Part shown: piece after piece, positions 27,991-36,263 of the stretch | Layout: each line of letters starts with the position of its first letter | Position numbering within the stretch: the stretch's first letter is position 1 | Source: Chitinophagaceae bacterium UBA1931 | Lineage (GTDB): Bacteria; Bacteroidota; Bacteroidia; Chitinophagales; Chitinophagaceae | Assembly: GCA_002337125.1 (NCBI GenBank) | Contig: DDFJ01000004.1 | Coordinates: 1,725,889-1,789,888 of the forward strand | Direction of reading: 5' to 3' | DNA length: 64,000 nucleotides | Program-made: the position numbers and the translations under genes | Notes under the pieces: generated by a model | The model's database searches: none | The model's input: only the letters and a program-made list of their open reading frames with translations | What the model was told of the DNA's origin: nothing

Positions 27991-29190
27991 TTATTTCTTT
28001 TTCAACCAATCCATTGCAGGAATAGCTGCAGGGTCTTTAAAGTAATGCAGTCGCAAACTATCGTTCCATCCATTTGGATTTTTGTTAAAGGTTTTGCTGC
28101 TGAAGAAAATCATTCCCTGTATGTTGGGCGTTTTCCGCAGCAATTCAATCTGCCGAGGAATTAATGTACTGTCTTTCCAAATATCACTGCTTCCTGCACG
28201 GTAAATGCCAAGACCAATATAGCAATGCTTTCCATAAGAATGTTTACTCCACCAATCAATCAATACTTCGTAAGGCGCAGCTTTATGACCAAACTCCCAA
28301 TAGAGTTGTGGTGCTACATAATCAATCCAGCCTTTTTCAAGCCACAATAAAATATCAGCATACAAATCATCATAATTGGTTTGTCCGGCTTTGGTATTAC
28401 TTCCTCTCGGATCTTTATCGGCATTACGCCAAACACCAAACGGACTGATGCCAAACTTCACCTGCGGTTTTATTTTTTTAATGATACGGTTCAACGATAC
28501 AATAATTGAATCAACATTACTTCTGCGCCAGTCATCTGTTGTTAATCCTTTTCCATAAAGTTTGTACGTAACAGAATCGGGAAATTCTTTTCCTGCAATA
28601 CGGTAAGGATAGAAATAATCATCAAAATGTATTGCATCAACATTATACCTTCTTACAATATCGCCAATAACATCAGCCACAAAAGCCTGTGCAGCTTTAT
28701 TACCGGGGTCGAAATAAAGTTTATCACCATAAGGCAAAAACCAATCGGGATGCACACGTGTAATATGCGATGGGGCGATGGAAGCTGTTCCTATTTTAAA
28801 ATCGGCACGGTAAGGATTACACCACGCATGAAATTCCATTCCACGTTTATGCGTTTCAGTAATCATGAACTGCAACGGATCGTAATAAGGTGATGGCGGT
28901 TTACCCTGCACACCACTAAGCCATTCGCTCCATGGTTCATACGGTGAAGGATAGAATGCATCTGTTGCAGGACGTACCTGTACAATCAATGCATTCATTC
29001 CGTTTTGCTGATGCAAATTGATCAGGCGGATAAATTCTGCTTTTTGCGAATCAACAGAAAGTCCTTTTTGTGATGGCCAGTCGATATTATCAACAGTTGC
29101 CACCCACACAGCTCTGAACTCAGGCTTTGCCTGTGCACTTAACAACTGTGTTGCTAATACAAATAAAAACAGGTTGGTTATTTTGATCAT
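27991..29190 (-). CDS. GHL10-family secreted glycosyl hydrolase (YngK/DigH-like)
   Basis: 399 aa with a signal peptide (ending LLSAQA). The start of the mature protein, EFRAVWVATVDNIDWPS, and the blocks ALIVQVRPATDAFYPS, MEFHAWCNPYRADF, DAIHFDDYFYP, KFGISPFGVWRN and DYVAPQLYWEFGH define the GHL10 (DUF187) TIM barrel. Acidic residues in HFDDYF and QLYWE are at the positions expected for catalysis. Relatives such as E. coli DigH cleave denuded peptidoglycan strands; the exact substrate here is unknown. It lies 5 bp after the MarR gene, so the three genes 30660-27991 may be one transcript. Confidence 0.88.
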   Translation of the reverse strand: MIKITNLFLFVLATQLLSAQAKPEFRAVWVATVDNIDWPSQKGLSVDSQKAEFIRLINLHQQNGMNALIVQVRPATDAFYPSPYEPWSEWLSGVQGKPPSPYYDPLQFMITETHKRGMEFHAWCNPYRADFKIGTASIAPSHITRVHPDWFLPYGDKLYFDPGNKAAQAFVADVIGDIVRRYNVDAIHFDDYFYPYRIAGKEFPDSVTYKLYGKGLTTDDWRRSNVDSIIVSLNRIIKKIKPQVKFGISPFGVWRNADKDPRGSNTKAGQTNYDDLYADILLWLEKGWIDYVAPQLYWEFGHKAAPYEVLIDWWSKHSYGKHCYIGLGIYRAGSSDIWKDSTLIPRQIELLRKTPNIQGMIFFSSKTFNKNPNGWNDSLRLHYFKDPAAIPAMDWLKKK

Positions 29191-29195
29191 GTTTT

Positions 29196-29651
29196 TTAAT
29201 ACGATCCTCTTATTTTATCAAACAGGTGATTGATTTCAGCGGCTTCATCATAAGTTATATGTTGCATCAGTTGATCAAGCCTTTCCTGTTTGTCATCAAT
29301 CCTTGCCAGAGTCTGCAAGCCCTTTTCAGTAATCACAACATCTACCAGCCGCTTATCATGCTGACTTACGGTTTTATTTGCAAGCCCTTTTAAGATCAGC
29401 CGGTCAACAATCCTGCTTGTATCACTCATTTTGTCGAGCATCCGCTCTCTTATCTGCAAGGTGGAAATCGGACCATTGCTCCCTCTCAAAATACGAAGAA
29501 TGTTAAACTGCTGGTGAGTAATGCCGTCTTCTTTTAAAACATTTTTTAATTTTTCCACCACCCAGTTGTGGGTGTAAATCAGGTTTACAATTGCTTTATG
29601 GCGTTCGTTCCGGAAACTCCTTGTCTGTTGGATATCCTGTTCTAAACTCAT
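29196..29651 (-). CDS. MarR-family transcriptional regulator
   Basis: 151 aa winged-helix protein. ITHQQFNILRILRGSNGPISTLQIRERM forms the helix-turn-helix entry, and the SRIVDRLILKGLANKTVSQHDKRLVDVVITEKG segment is the recognition helix plus wing, including the conserved DKR at the wing tip. MarR proteins typically repress a neighbouring gene and are released by small phenolic or oxidative ligands. It sits 19 bp after an aldo/keto reductase, a plausible target. No clear palindrome was found in that short gap. Confidence 0.9.
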   Translation of the reverse strand: MSLEQDIQQTRSFRNERHKAIVNLIYTHNWVVEKLKNVLKEDGITHQQFNILRILRGSNGPISTLQIRERMLDKMSDTSRIVDRLILKGLANKTVSQHDKRLVDVVITEKGLQTLARIDDKQERLDQLMQHITYDEAAEINHLFDKIRGSY

Positions 29652-29670
29652 AAGTTGGTATTTATATGAA

Positions 29671-30660
29671 TCAAAATTCCGGCGACCTTGGTTTGGTGCC
29701 GAAAATAGTATCTATCTGTTCCATTATCTCATTTGTTAGTAAGGGCAGCACTTCCAATGACTTCATGTTTTCAAGAAGCTGCTCTTTTTTTGTGGCACCT
29801 AAAATTGCTGTTGTTACATGTGGATTTTTAATACACCATGCAACAGATAGTGCCGCCATCGTTACATTCAACTCTTTAGCCAGTATTTCGTAAGCATGCA
29901 TTTTACTTAGCTTCTCTTCCGCATAAGTTTTGTCTTTCAGCCATTCAAATCCCGGAATACTTAAGCGTGAACCTTCGGGTATACCATTGTTGTATTTACC
30001 TGTAAGCAGCCCGCTTGCAAGCGGACTCCAGATTGTTGTACCAAGACCTACAGTTTTAAAAATCTGCAGGTATTCATTTTCAAGTTTATGCCGGTTAAAG
30101 AGATTGTATTCGGGCTGTTCCATTGTTGGGCCAATAAGATGATATTGTGCAGCTGCACGATGAGCTTCCATAATTTCCACACCACTCCATTCACTTGTAC
30201 CCCAGTACAGAATTTTTCCCTGCTGCATTAAATGGTTCATTGCCCAAACCACTTCTTCAACAGGAGAATTTTTATCGGGGCGATGACAGTAGTATAAATC
30301 AAGATAATCAACCTGCAGGCGTTGTAATGCTTCGTTGCAGGCTTCAATGATATGTTTGCGGCTTAGTCCTGTTTGATTGGGTTTGTTTTCTTTTCCCCGC
30401 CAGCCAAAAAACACTTTGCTGCTAACGGTATAACTTGTACGATCCCATTTTTTTTGTTTGAGCACACGACCCATCATTTTTTCGCTTTCGCCCAATGCAT
30501 ATACTTCGGCATTATCAAAAAAATTGATGCCGTTATCATAGGCAATACCCATGAGTTCATCCGCAATACTATCATTGATTTGCTTGTGAAAACTTACCCA
30601 GCTTCCAAACGAAATGACGCTGAGTTGTAAACCAGATTTGCCTAACCGCCGGTATTCCAT
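29671..30660 (-). CDS. Aldo/keto reductase, Kv-channel beta-subunit-like
   Basis: 329 aa NADPH-dependent TIM-barrel oxidoreductase. MEYRRLGKSGLQLSVISFGSW is the family N-terminus; the catalytic tetrad is visible as INFFDNAEVYALGESE (Asp and Tyr), YTVSSKVFFGW (Lys) and DLYYCHRPD (His). WSPLASGLLTGKYN is the NADP-binding segment of the YghZ/Kv-beta subgroup. These enzymes reduce reactive aldehydes such as methylglyoxal. It is followed by a MarR gene, suggesting inducible detoxification. A -7 box is proposed at 30755-30762. Confidence 0.92.
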   Translation of the reverse strand: MEYRRLGKSGLQLSVISFGSWVSFHKQINDSIADELMGIAYDNGINFFDNAEVYALGESEKMMGRVLKQKKWDRTSYTVSSKVFFGWRGKENKPNQTGLSRKHIIEACNEALQRLQVDYLDLYYCHRPDKNSPVEEVVWAMNHLMQQGKILYWGTSEWSGVEIMEAHRAAAQYHLIGPTMEQPEYNLFNRHKLENEYLQIFKTVGLGTTIWSPLASGLLTGKYNNGIPEGSRLSIPGFEWLKDKTYAEEKLSKMHAYEILAKELNVTMAALSVAWCIKNPHVTTAILGATKKEQLLENMKSLEVLPLLTNEIMEQIDTIFGTKPRSPEF

Positions 30661-30754
30661 ACAAAAGATTTTTTGGTGATCTTCTAAGTTAAAAAAGATG
30701 TGAGAAAAAAAGCTTGTGGAGTTTTATTCTCAGCCCGGCTGGCTATTGAATGGT

Positions 30755-30762
30755 CAAAGGTA
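30755..30762 (-). promoter_or_regulatory. Putative -7 box (TACCTTTG) for the aldo/keto reductase
   Basis: The minus strand reads TACCTTTG, an exact fit to TAnnTTTG, about 95 bp upstream of the start codon in the 207-bp gap 30661-30867. No TTG at the proper -33 distance is visible, so confidence is moderate to low. Confidence 0.35.
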
Positions 30763-30867
30763 AAGATTAAACACACCAATACAGGTCATCAGTAAAAGAA
30801 ATTTTTTAATACAACTGTATGAATGCATTTGTTTGCAGCTGAAACGTTATAAAAAGAGGAAGCTGAT

Positions 30868-31443
30868 TTAATTGCCGGCAAATTTTGAAGCGCCTACCAG
30901 CAGAATACCGGTTGTGGTGTCGATACTGAAGTTTTTGAGTTGTTCATCACTTTCAAAACCCTTTCCAAAAATGGTTTTATTTTTTTGCCTGATCTCAACA
31001 TCGCTTTTGGTAAAAAGCTTATGCAGGTTCTGTTCCCAGTAAAGTTCTTTTGTTTTAAGTGTATCGCCATCAATGCGTATAACTACAACGCTATCGGTTA
31101 ATACTACCCTGTTTTGGTTTTCATAATACCACGCTTTTTTTGCATCAAGATAGCTTTCAATCTTTGTGCTGTCGTTGAAAAAATCAACGTGCATGGTTTT
31201 GGGAAACTCCACCCTTGGTAAGCTGTCATAATAACGAAGCATAAAAGGCGATGTAAGCTTTGCCTTCATTTTTCCAGCCTGGCTTAAGTAGCTGGTTACA
31301 TCACGTACCTCATCAACAGAAAGCTTTGTCCGCTGCAGATCACGTATTTTATTCAAATCGTTTTCGCAGGAAAAGAAAAAAAAGCAGCCCGCTAAAAAAG
31401 CTGCTGCTCTGAATATTTTTTTATTTCCTGTTCTGTTATTCAT
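30868..31443 (-). CDS. lptC: LPS export protein LptC
   Basis: 191 aa envelope protein of the LPS transport bridge. After an N-terminal hydrophobic segment with Cys residues (LAGC at 17-20 and SC at 25-26, either usable as lipobox), the LptC fold is recognisable in SYLSQAGKMKAKLTSPFMLRYYD, RVEFPKTMHVDFFND, AKKAWYYENQNRVVLTDSVVV and LYWEQNLHKLFTKSDVEI. It overlaps the upstream outer-membrane protein gene by 8 bp. In Bacteroidota LptC is often annotated as a lipoprotein, unlike the single-TM proteobacterial form. Confidence 0.85.
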   Translation of the reverse strand: MNNRTGNKKIFRAAAFLAGCFFFFSCENDLNKIRDLQRTKLSVDEVRDVTSYLSQAGKMKAKLTSPFMLRYYDSLPRVEFPKTMHVDFFNDSTKIESYLDAKKAWYYENQNRVVLTDSVVVIRIDGDTLKTKELYWEQNLHKLFTKSDVEIRQKNKTIFGKGFESDEQLKNFSIDTTTGILLVGASKFAGN

Positions 31444-32791
31444 ACTTGCGTTTGATAAACCAAATATCGCTCATTGAAAAACCAATGGCAAACCTGAAAT
31501 AATTTTCACGAAGTAAGGCCTGGCGGTTGCCTCTTTGTCCAAATTCCAATGCCAGGTTGATAACGTTATTACGGTTAAACTCGGTATAAGAATATCGTTT
31601 AATAGGTAATCCTGCACCGAATGTAACTCCGTAAGAGTGCATATTACCATCTACCTTATACGGCTCAAGACCATAGTGGAAGCCGGCACTATAAAACACC
31701 GTTGACCAGTACGATTTTGAACGGCCAGTAATATCCGGCAGCAGTTTTGCACCTGCTTTGAATGTCCATCCATCCTGTAACGCATCTGTATTACCATAAT
31801 AACGGTAAGTAGACCATTTTGACATTTCATAATCTGCACTTACCTGCAACAAACTTTCTTTCACTGATTCGTACATAAAACCAAAACCATAAACCGCAGG
31901 ATAAATAATATCGCCCTTTATTTTGTTGGCGTATGAAATTGTATCAAGGTTTGTTTCGTTACCTGCCTCATCAACCACGTAATAGGTTTCTAAAATATTT
32001 CCTTTGGTTGATTTCAATTTGCTCTGCAGGCTTGCATAAGCACCCAGTTGTAAAGAGCTGCTTTTATGATGGATTGTATCTCTTTTCAGAAAAATACGGT
32101 ATTGAACACCTGCTTCAAGAAACGGAGCAGCAAACCTGTTGTTTGTTACTTTTCTGCCGGCAATGTAACGGTTTGCTACTGTATCGTTAAGTATATGAAC
32201 TCGTGTAGTGTAATCAACCGAACCAAAACGATATCCGCTGTTTACACCAACACTGAAATTTTTAATTCCGATTGCAGTACCAACAAATGCCTGGTACGTA
32301 CCGCCGTTGCCTTCATAAATGGAAATAACGCTGTCGCCGGAGCTCATCTTCTTTCCGCTGGAAATATTGTAGCTCACCTTGGTTAATGGACGTAAACCCA
32401 TTACCAGCCCCCAGTCATATTTGGCTTTAATTGGTTTAATCTGAAAACCGGTAGCCAGGTAGGGAATATAGGCGTTGTTAGATGTGTAAGATGTAGCCTT
32501 ATTATCGCTGAGCTTGCGGCTGTTGATATCAAGTCCTATATCAAATATGGCTCTTTGAAGGCCAAACTTGCTGTAAGAAGCCGGATTTAGAAAATTAATT
32601 GTCTGGAAATCGCTGTAAGCTGCTCCAACCTGGCCCATGCCCCTGTTGGCAATGTTTCCAGATGGTACAATATCGCCTAAGCCATAACGGCTCCAAGGTG
32701 AATTATCCTGAGAAAAAGCAGAAATAGCAGTTGCTGATAATAGTGTCAAAGACAAAAAAACACGCTTACCGATTATACTCACTGATTGCAT
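31436..32791 (-). CDS. Predicted outer-membrane beta-barrel protein, conserved next to coaX
   Basis: 451 aa. A signal peptide ends at ISAFSQ (about residue 27); the rest has alternating amphipathic strands and glycine/aromatic-rich segments (NRGMGQVGAAYSDFQTINFLNPASYSK, GYRFGSVDY, FHYGLEPYKVD), as expected of a FadL/PorV-like barrel. I do not know its ligand. The start codon lies inside coaX (26-bp overlap) and its end overlaps lptC by 8 bp, so it is translationally coupled to both. This gene order recurs in Bacteroidota, which suggests a role in envelope biogenesis (inference). Confidence 0.7.
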   Translation of the reverse strand: MQSVSIIGKRVFLSLTLLSATAISAFSQDNSPWSRYGLGDIVPSGNIANRGMGQVGAAYSDFQTINFLNPASYSKFGLQRAIFDIGLDINSRKLSDNKATSYTSNNAYIPYLATGFQIKPIKAKYDWGLVMGLRPLTKVSYNISSGKKMSSGDSVISIYEGNGGTYQAFVGTAIGIKNFSVGVNSGYRFGSVDYTTRVHILNDTVANRYIAGRKVTNNRFAAPFLEAGVQYRIFLKRDTIHHKSSSLQLGAYASLQSKLKSTKGNILETYYVVDEAGNETNLDTISYANKIKGDIIYPAVYGFGFMYESVKESLLQVSADYEMSKWSTYRYYGNTDALQDGWTFKAGAKLLPDITGRSKSYWSTVFYSAGFHYGLEPYKVDGNMHSYGVTFGAGLPIKRYSYTEFNRNNVINLALEFGQRGNRQALLRENYFRFAIGFSMSDIWFIKRKYE

Positions 32792-33491
32792 ACAAACCTT
32801 TAAATATTAGTTGAGGGTCTGCAAATATCTGGTTTTTGAGCAGAGGAGCAAAATGAAGCGTATCGCCCCCGGTTAACAGCACGTTAAAGTTCCCGTATTT
32901 TTCAGCGTAAGCGCCAATAATACCGTCAATTTCCTTGGCCATACCCCAGGCTACACCGCTGAGAAGATTTGTTTTGGTATCGTAGCCAATCAGGGGAAAA
33001 TTCCATTCCATACTCACCAGCGGAAGTTTGGCCGTAAGCCCGTGCATGGATTTAAACCTCATTTCAAGTCCGGGAGAAATGCTGCCGCCCAGGAACTGGT
33101 TTTGATTATTGATGAAATTATAGGTAATGCAGGTACCCATCCCTATTGCCAGGTTATTCCTGTTTGGAAACAACGAAACCGCTGCTGCACAAAGAGCCAA
33201 ACGGTCGGCACCAATGGTTTCGGGTTTGCCAACCGGTGTTGAGAAGGGCAATTTGGTTTGGTGCGACAGTTTGTGAAATGAGCTGTGATGTGCCAGCACA
33301 TCTTCCACAATTGGCTGGTGATGAATAACGGAAGAAAGAATAGTATAAGCCGGTTTATAACGCCGTGTTATTTCTTCAATGGTTTCCCTGCTATCATCAT
33401 TGATGATAATGATTTCTTTCAGATGATCATTTTCAAACACTGCAGCTTTTAACCTTGTGTTGCCAAAATCGAAACAAATAGTTACAGGCAT
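32766..33491 (-). CDS. coaX: Type III pantothenate kinase
   Basis: 241 aa ASKHA-fold kinase performing the first step of CoA synthesis. The phosphate-1 motif FDFGNTRLKAAVF is at residues 6-18; PETIGADRLAL (about 92-102) and AIGMGTCITYNFI (about 115) followed by GGSISPGLEMRFKSMHGLTAKLP are diagnostic for CoaX; LLTGGDT is near the C-terminus. CoaX enzymes need a monovalent cation and are not feedback-inhibited by CoA. It overlaps the barrel-protein gene by 26 bp. Confidence 0.95.
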   Translation of the reverse strand: MPVTICFDFGNTRLKAAVFENDHLKEIIIINDDSRETIEEITRRYKPAYTILSSVIHHQPIVEDVLAHHSSFHKLSHQTKLPFSTPVGKPETIGADRLALCAAAVSLFPNRNNLAIGMGTCITYNFINNQNQFLGGSISPGLEMRFKSMHGLTAKLPLVSMEWNFPLIGYDTKTNLLSGVAWGMAKEIDGIIGAYAEKYGNFNVLLTGGDTLHFAPLLKNQIFADPQLIFKGLYAISEYNR

Positions 33492-33500
33492 AAGGCGAAA

Positions 33501-34142
33501 TTACAAATCAAAATTAAAAGACTCCAAATCCCTGAAATGGCCATTGAGTTTTACTTTCTTTTTCAGGTTTTCCATTTCAGCAAGTAAGGGAATTACTTTA
33601 CCGAGATGCCGTTTTAAATATTCCTGCCGGTGAAGTTCACTGAAAAGCCCAAGCAACTCATATTCTTCCTCGATATTTAAACCAATGTGATGCGCCACAT
33701 CGAAAGACTTCAATTCATCTTCAGGCTTTTTAAAATCTTTGCTTACCTGCAAAAAGCGATGCAACTGCTTAATATCGCTGATCACTTTTTTCATCAAAAG
33801 ACGATTCCCGTCATCAGTATTGCCGGGATATGTTACAATTGCTCCGCTGTATAATTTATCAGGAATCTGTTTTACCAGCTCAAGCAAACGAAAAACCTGT
33901 ACAGCTGTTGTAACAATATCCATTTCGCCATTATCATAAACCTTACTGATTTCTTTAATCTCTACCAATGTTCCCAGATCTTTCAGTTCTTTGTTTACAA
34001 CAGCAGGAATTCCAAAAGGCTTTTTTGCATCAAAGCATTCTTTTATCAATTGCTTATAACGGGGCTCAAAGATGTGCAGGTTCAGGTTTTCGCCTGGGAA
34101 AACAATAATGCTCAATGGAAAAACAGGAATAAAATTCGTCAT
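33501..34142 (-). CDS. LON substrate-binding-domain protein
   Basis: 213 aa. The N-terminus FIPVFPLSIIVFPGENLNLHIFEPRYKQL is the Lon N-terminal (PUA-like) domain; the chain has neither the AAA+ module nor the Ser-Lys protease domain of true Lon. Such stand-alone proteins are common in bacteria, with functions that are not established. It ends 9 bp upstream of coaX and begins 39 bp after the glycosyltransferase gene, so it probably shares their transcript. Confidence 0.88.
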   Translation of the reverse strand: MTNFIPVFPLSIIVFPGENLNLHIFEPRYKQLIKECFDAKKPFGIPAVVNKELKDLGTLVEIKEISKVYDNGEMDIVTTAVQVFRLLELVKQIPDKLYSGAIVTYPGNTDDGNRLLMKKVISDIKQLHRFLQVSKDFKKPEDELKSFDVAHHIGLNIEEEYELLGLFSELHRQEYLKRHLGKVIPLLAEMENLKKKVKLNGHFRDLESFNFDL

Positions 34143-34181
34143 AAAGACAAAAATTCTATCTACAAATTAACAAAAAGAAGA

Positions 34182-34946
34182 TTAACCCTTTGTGCCTGCT
34201 TTTTCCAGTTCGTGTAAATATTCATACTTCGCACGGGTATATTTTGCCGACATGGAAGCTGCAATAAAACCGGCAACACCATCTAAAAATCCAAGCTTGA
34301 AAAAATAATTGCGGATAAAGGCTGCTGCAGGTGAAAAGTATCGTTTAATCGTTGATGCTTTCTTATGACTTTTGAAATATTTCTCTGCTGTTTTTTGGGC
34401 AGAAGCGATAATTTTTTCCTCGTATTCCGCCCGGTTCCTGATTATTTTATGAAGAAGAAAGCCATTCAGTACAGAAATACGGCAGGAATCATCGTACACC
34501 AGTTTTTCGTTTACCGAAACTTCGCTCCACATGGCATAATTCACATTAAACAAACGGATGTCTTCATCGCTTCCCCATTCGCCAAAACGCAGTAGTTTTT
34601 TGCCTAGGTAATTTTTAAATCTGATTTTGAAAATTTCTTTTTCGTCATCAAGTTTAAGATTAAGCAGTGATTGAAGCAATATATCATCCACCACTTCATC
34701 GGCATCAAGTTGCAGAATCCAGCTGTATTTCGCTTCTAAATTTGCTTTGTTTTTTGTTGGACTGTACCCATACCATTCTTCTTCAATAACCCGGGCTCCG
34801 TTTTGTATTGCAACTGGAATAGTTGCATCCATACTTCCGGTATCGCAAACGAGCAGATCATCCGTCAGCATTCTTACACTCCTGAGCGTTTCAGGCAGAA
34901 TGTGGGCTTCATTTTTAGCAAGTATTACAACGGAAATGGGTTGCAT
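34182..34946 (-). CDS. Family 2 glycosyltransferase, LPS core WaaE/KdtX-like
   Basis: 254 aa GT-A fold enzyme. ISVVILAKNEAHILPETLRSV is the GT2 nucleotide-binding start, LLVCDTGSMDAT follows, and WILQLDADEVV carries the DXD-type metal ligand near residue 95-100. YGYSPTKNKANLEAKYSW resembles the WaaE/KdtX beta-1,4-glucosyltransferase subgroup of LPS inner core synthesis. A short C-terminal hydrophobic stretch (FIRNYFFKLGFLDGVAGFIAA) may attach it to the membrane. The neighbouring lptC supports an LPS role, although the sugar transferred is unknown. Confidence 0.85.
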   Translation of the reverse strand: MQPISVVILAKNEAHILPETLRSVRMLTDDLLVCDTGSMDATIPVAIQNGARVIEEEWYGYSPTKNKANLEAKYSWILQLDADEVVDDILLQSLLNLKLDDEKEIFKIRFKNYLGKKLLRFGEWGSDEDIRLFNVNYAMWSEVSVNEKLVYDDSCRISVLNGFLLHKIIRNRAEYEEKIIASAQKTAEKYFKSHKKASTIKRYFSPAAAFIRNYFFKLGFLDGVAGFIAASMSAKYTRAKYEYLHELEKAGTKG

Positions 34947-35323
34947 AAAAGGGTTTAAATCAATACATCATGTACAGGAAAGAATATAAAAAAAGAGTAA
35001 TTAAATACTCTGTTTTCATTTTCTTGTTTGCACCAGTGCACGAATATAATATTCATCATTAACAAAAAAGCAATTGCCGGCATGTTTTGCATCATTATTC
35101 TGAAAAAAAAGGAAAAAACTACAAACACAAACAGAAACAAGTTAGTCGAAAACTGTTTTCCCTTTCTTTACGGTTTCAACATTGACTTTACTAACGGATA
35201 ACAGTAGTTATTTTATTTTGTTGAGTAATTAAAAAATATTCTGCAAAAACAAATGGATTACTATTTATTCAGCATCCGTCCCTGTTTAATCAATATTTAA
35301 ATCTTTTCGTTTAGGTTTGTACT
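34947..35323. other. 377-bp divergent intergenic region, no gene
   Basis: AT-rich spacer between the glycosyltransferase (minus) and meaB (plus). A 61-codon open frame (34955-35140, minus) is composed almost wholly of Phe, Val, Met and Ile from AT-rich DNA and is not credible. A 13-bp palindrome GAAAACTGTTTTC (35148-35160) is a possible protein-binding site. TAGGTTTG (35312-35319) fits the -7 consensus but lies only 4 bp from the meaB ATG. Confidence 0.5.
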
Positions 35324-36223
35324 ATGTGGCAAACATTATTGCAGGAATTACAACAGGGAAATTTTAAAAGCCTTGCCCGCAGTATTTCATTGGTTGAAAA
35401 TGAAGTGGCTGGCTATGAAGAATTTCTGCAATCATTACCGGCTTCTCACACTCCGGTTATTGGAATTACTGGCCCGCCCGGAGCCGGAAAAAGTACGATG
35501 GTCGATTCGCTGATTGATGTACTTACAAATGAAGGTAAAAAAGTGGCTGTGCTTTGTGTTGATCCTTCATCGCCATTTAATCTTGGTGCTTTGCTGGGCG
35601 ACCGCATACGCATGAGCAGCTGGTACAATCATCCTAATGTGTTTATCCGTTCGCTGGCAACACGTGGATCGCTGGGAGGACTGCATCCAAAAATTATGGA
35701 GATAACAGATGTGTGCCGCAATGCACAATTCGATTATGTGATTGTCGAAACCGTTGGTGTGGGACAAAGTGAAATTGAAATTGCAGGCCTTGCAGATATT
35801 ACAGTAGTTGTACTTGTACCTGAAGCCGGCGATGAAGTGCAAACCATGAAAGCAGGTTTGATGGAAATAGCTGATGTGTTTGCAGTAAATAAAGCCGACC
35901 GCCCCGATGCAGATTTATTTGTAAGAAATTTACGGCTGATGCTTGCCCCTGCTTATGCAAACACCCACAGGGAAATACCTGTTGTAAAAACAATTGCCAC
36001 ACAAAAGCAGGGAACAAAAGATTTATGGCTCAAGATTGATGAACTGCTGCAACAACATCATACAAATGAAAGAAGAAGCTGGCTGCTTGCTGAAAAAGCA
36101 TACTTCTTAATTCAGAAAAAAAGAATGAAGGGAATTGAAAAGAAAGAAATGAAGCAGCACATTGAAGAAGAGATCAACAAACCCGGTTTTAATTTATACC
36201 GTTTTATTCAGCGTTATCTTTAA
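35324..36223 (+). CDS. meaB: Methylmalonyl-CoA mutase-associated GTPase
   Basis: 299 aa G3E-family GTPase that guards and reactivates B12-dependent methylmalonyl-CoA mutase. Walker A GITGPPGAGKSTM is at about residues 46-58; VLCVDPSSPFNLGALLGDRIRM and RSLATRGSLGGL are MeaB/ArgK hallmarks; ETVGVGQSEIEIA is switch II and NKADRPD (about 188) the guanine-specificity motif. The C-terminal helical region mediates dimerisation in relatives. The mutase itself is not in this window, so it acts in trans. The older name LAO/AO transport ATPase is misleading. Confidence 0.95.
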   Translation: MWQTLLQELQQGNFKSLARSISLVENEVAGYEEFLQSLPASHTPVIGITGPPGAGKSTMVDSLIDVLTNEGKKVAVLCVDPSSPFNLGALLGDRIRMSSWYNHPNVFIRSLATRGSLGGLHPKIMEITDVCRNAQFDYVIVETVGVGQSEIEIAGLADITVVVLVPEAGDEVQTMKAGLMEIADVFAVNKADRPDADLFVRNLRLMLAPAYANTHREIPVVKTIATQKQGTKDLWLKIDELLQQHHTNERRSWLLAEKAYFLIQKKRMKGIEKKEMKQHIEEEINKPGFNLYRFIQRYL

Positions 36224-36234
36224 TACGTATAAAT

Positions 36235-36262
36235 AAAAGAGAGAGCAATAGCTCCCTCTTTT
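36235..36262. terminator. Bidirectional terminator between meaB and the metalloprotease gene
   Basis: AAAAGAGAGAGC (36235-36246) pairs with GCTCCCTCTTTT (36251-36262), 12 bp with one mismatch and a 4-nt loop, with A/T tracts on both sides suiting both converging transcripts. Confidence 0.85.
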
Positions 36263-36263
36263 A

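Noticed and set aside
33501..34142. Lon protease
   Set aside because: Only the N-terminal substrate-binding domain is present; no AAA+ or protease domain is encoded nearby.
34955..35140. 61-codon open frame on the minus strand upstream of the glycosyltransferase
   Set aside because: Composition is dominated by Phe, Val, Met and Ile as expected from translated AT-rich spacer; no start signal or family resemblance.
35312..35319. TAGGTTTG as promoter of meaB
   Set aside because: It matches the -7 consensus but lies 4 bp from the ATG and has no TTG at the right distance; transcription would begin at or inside the coding sequence.
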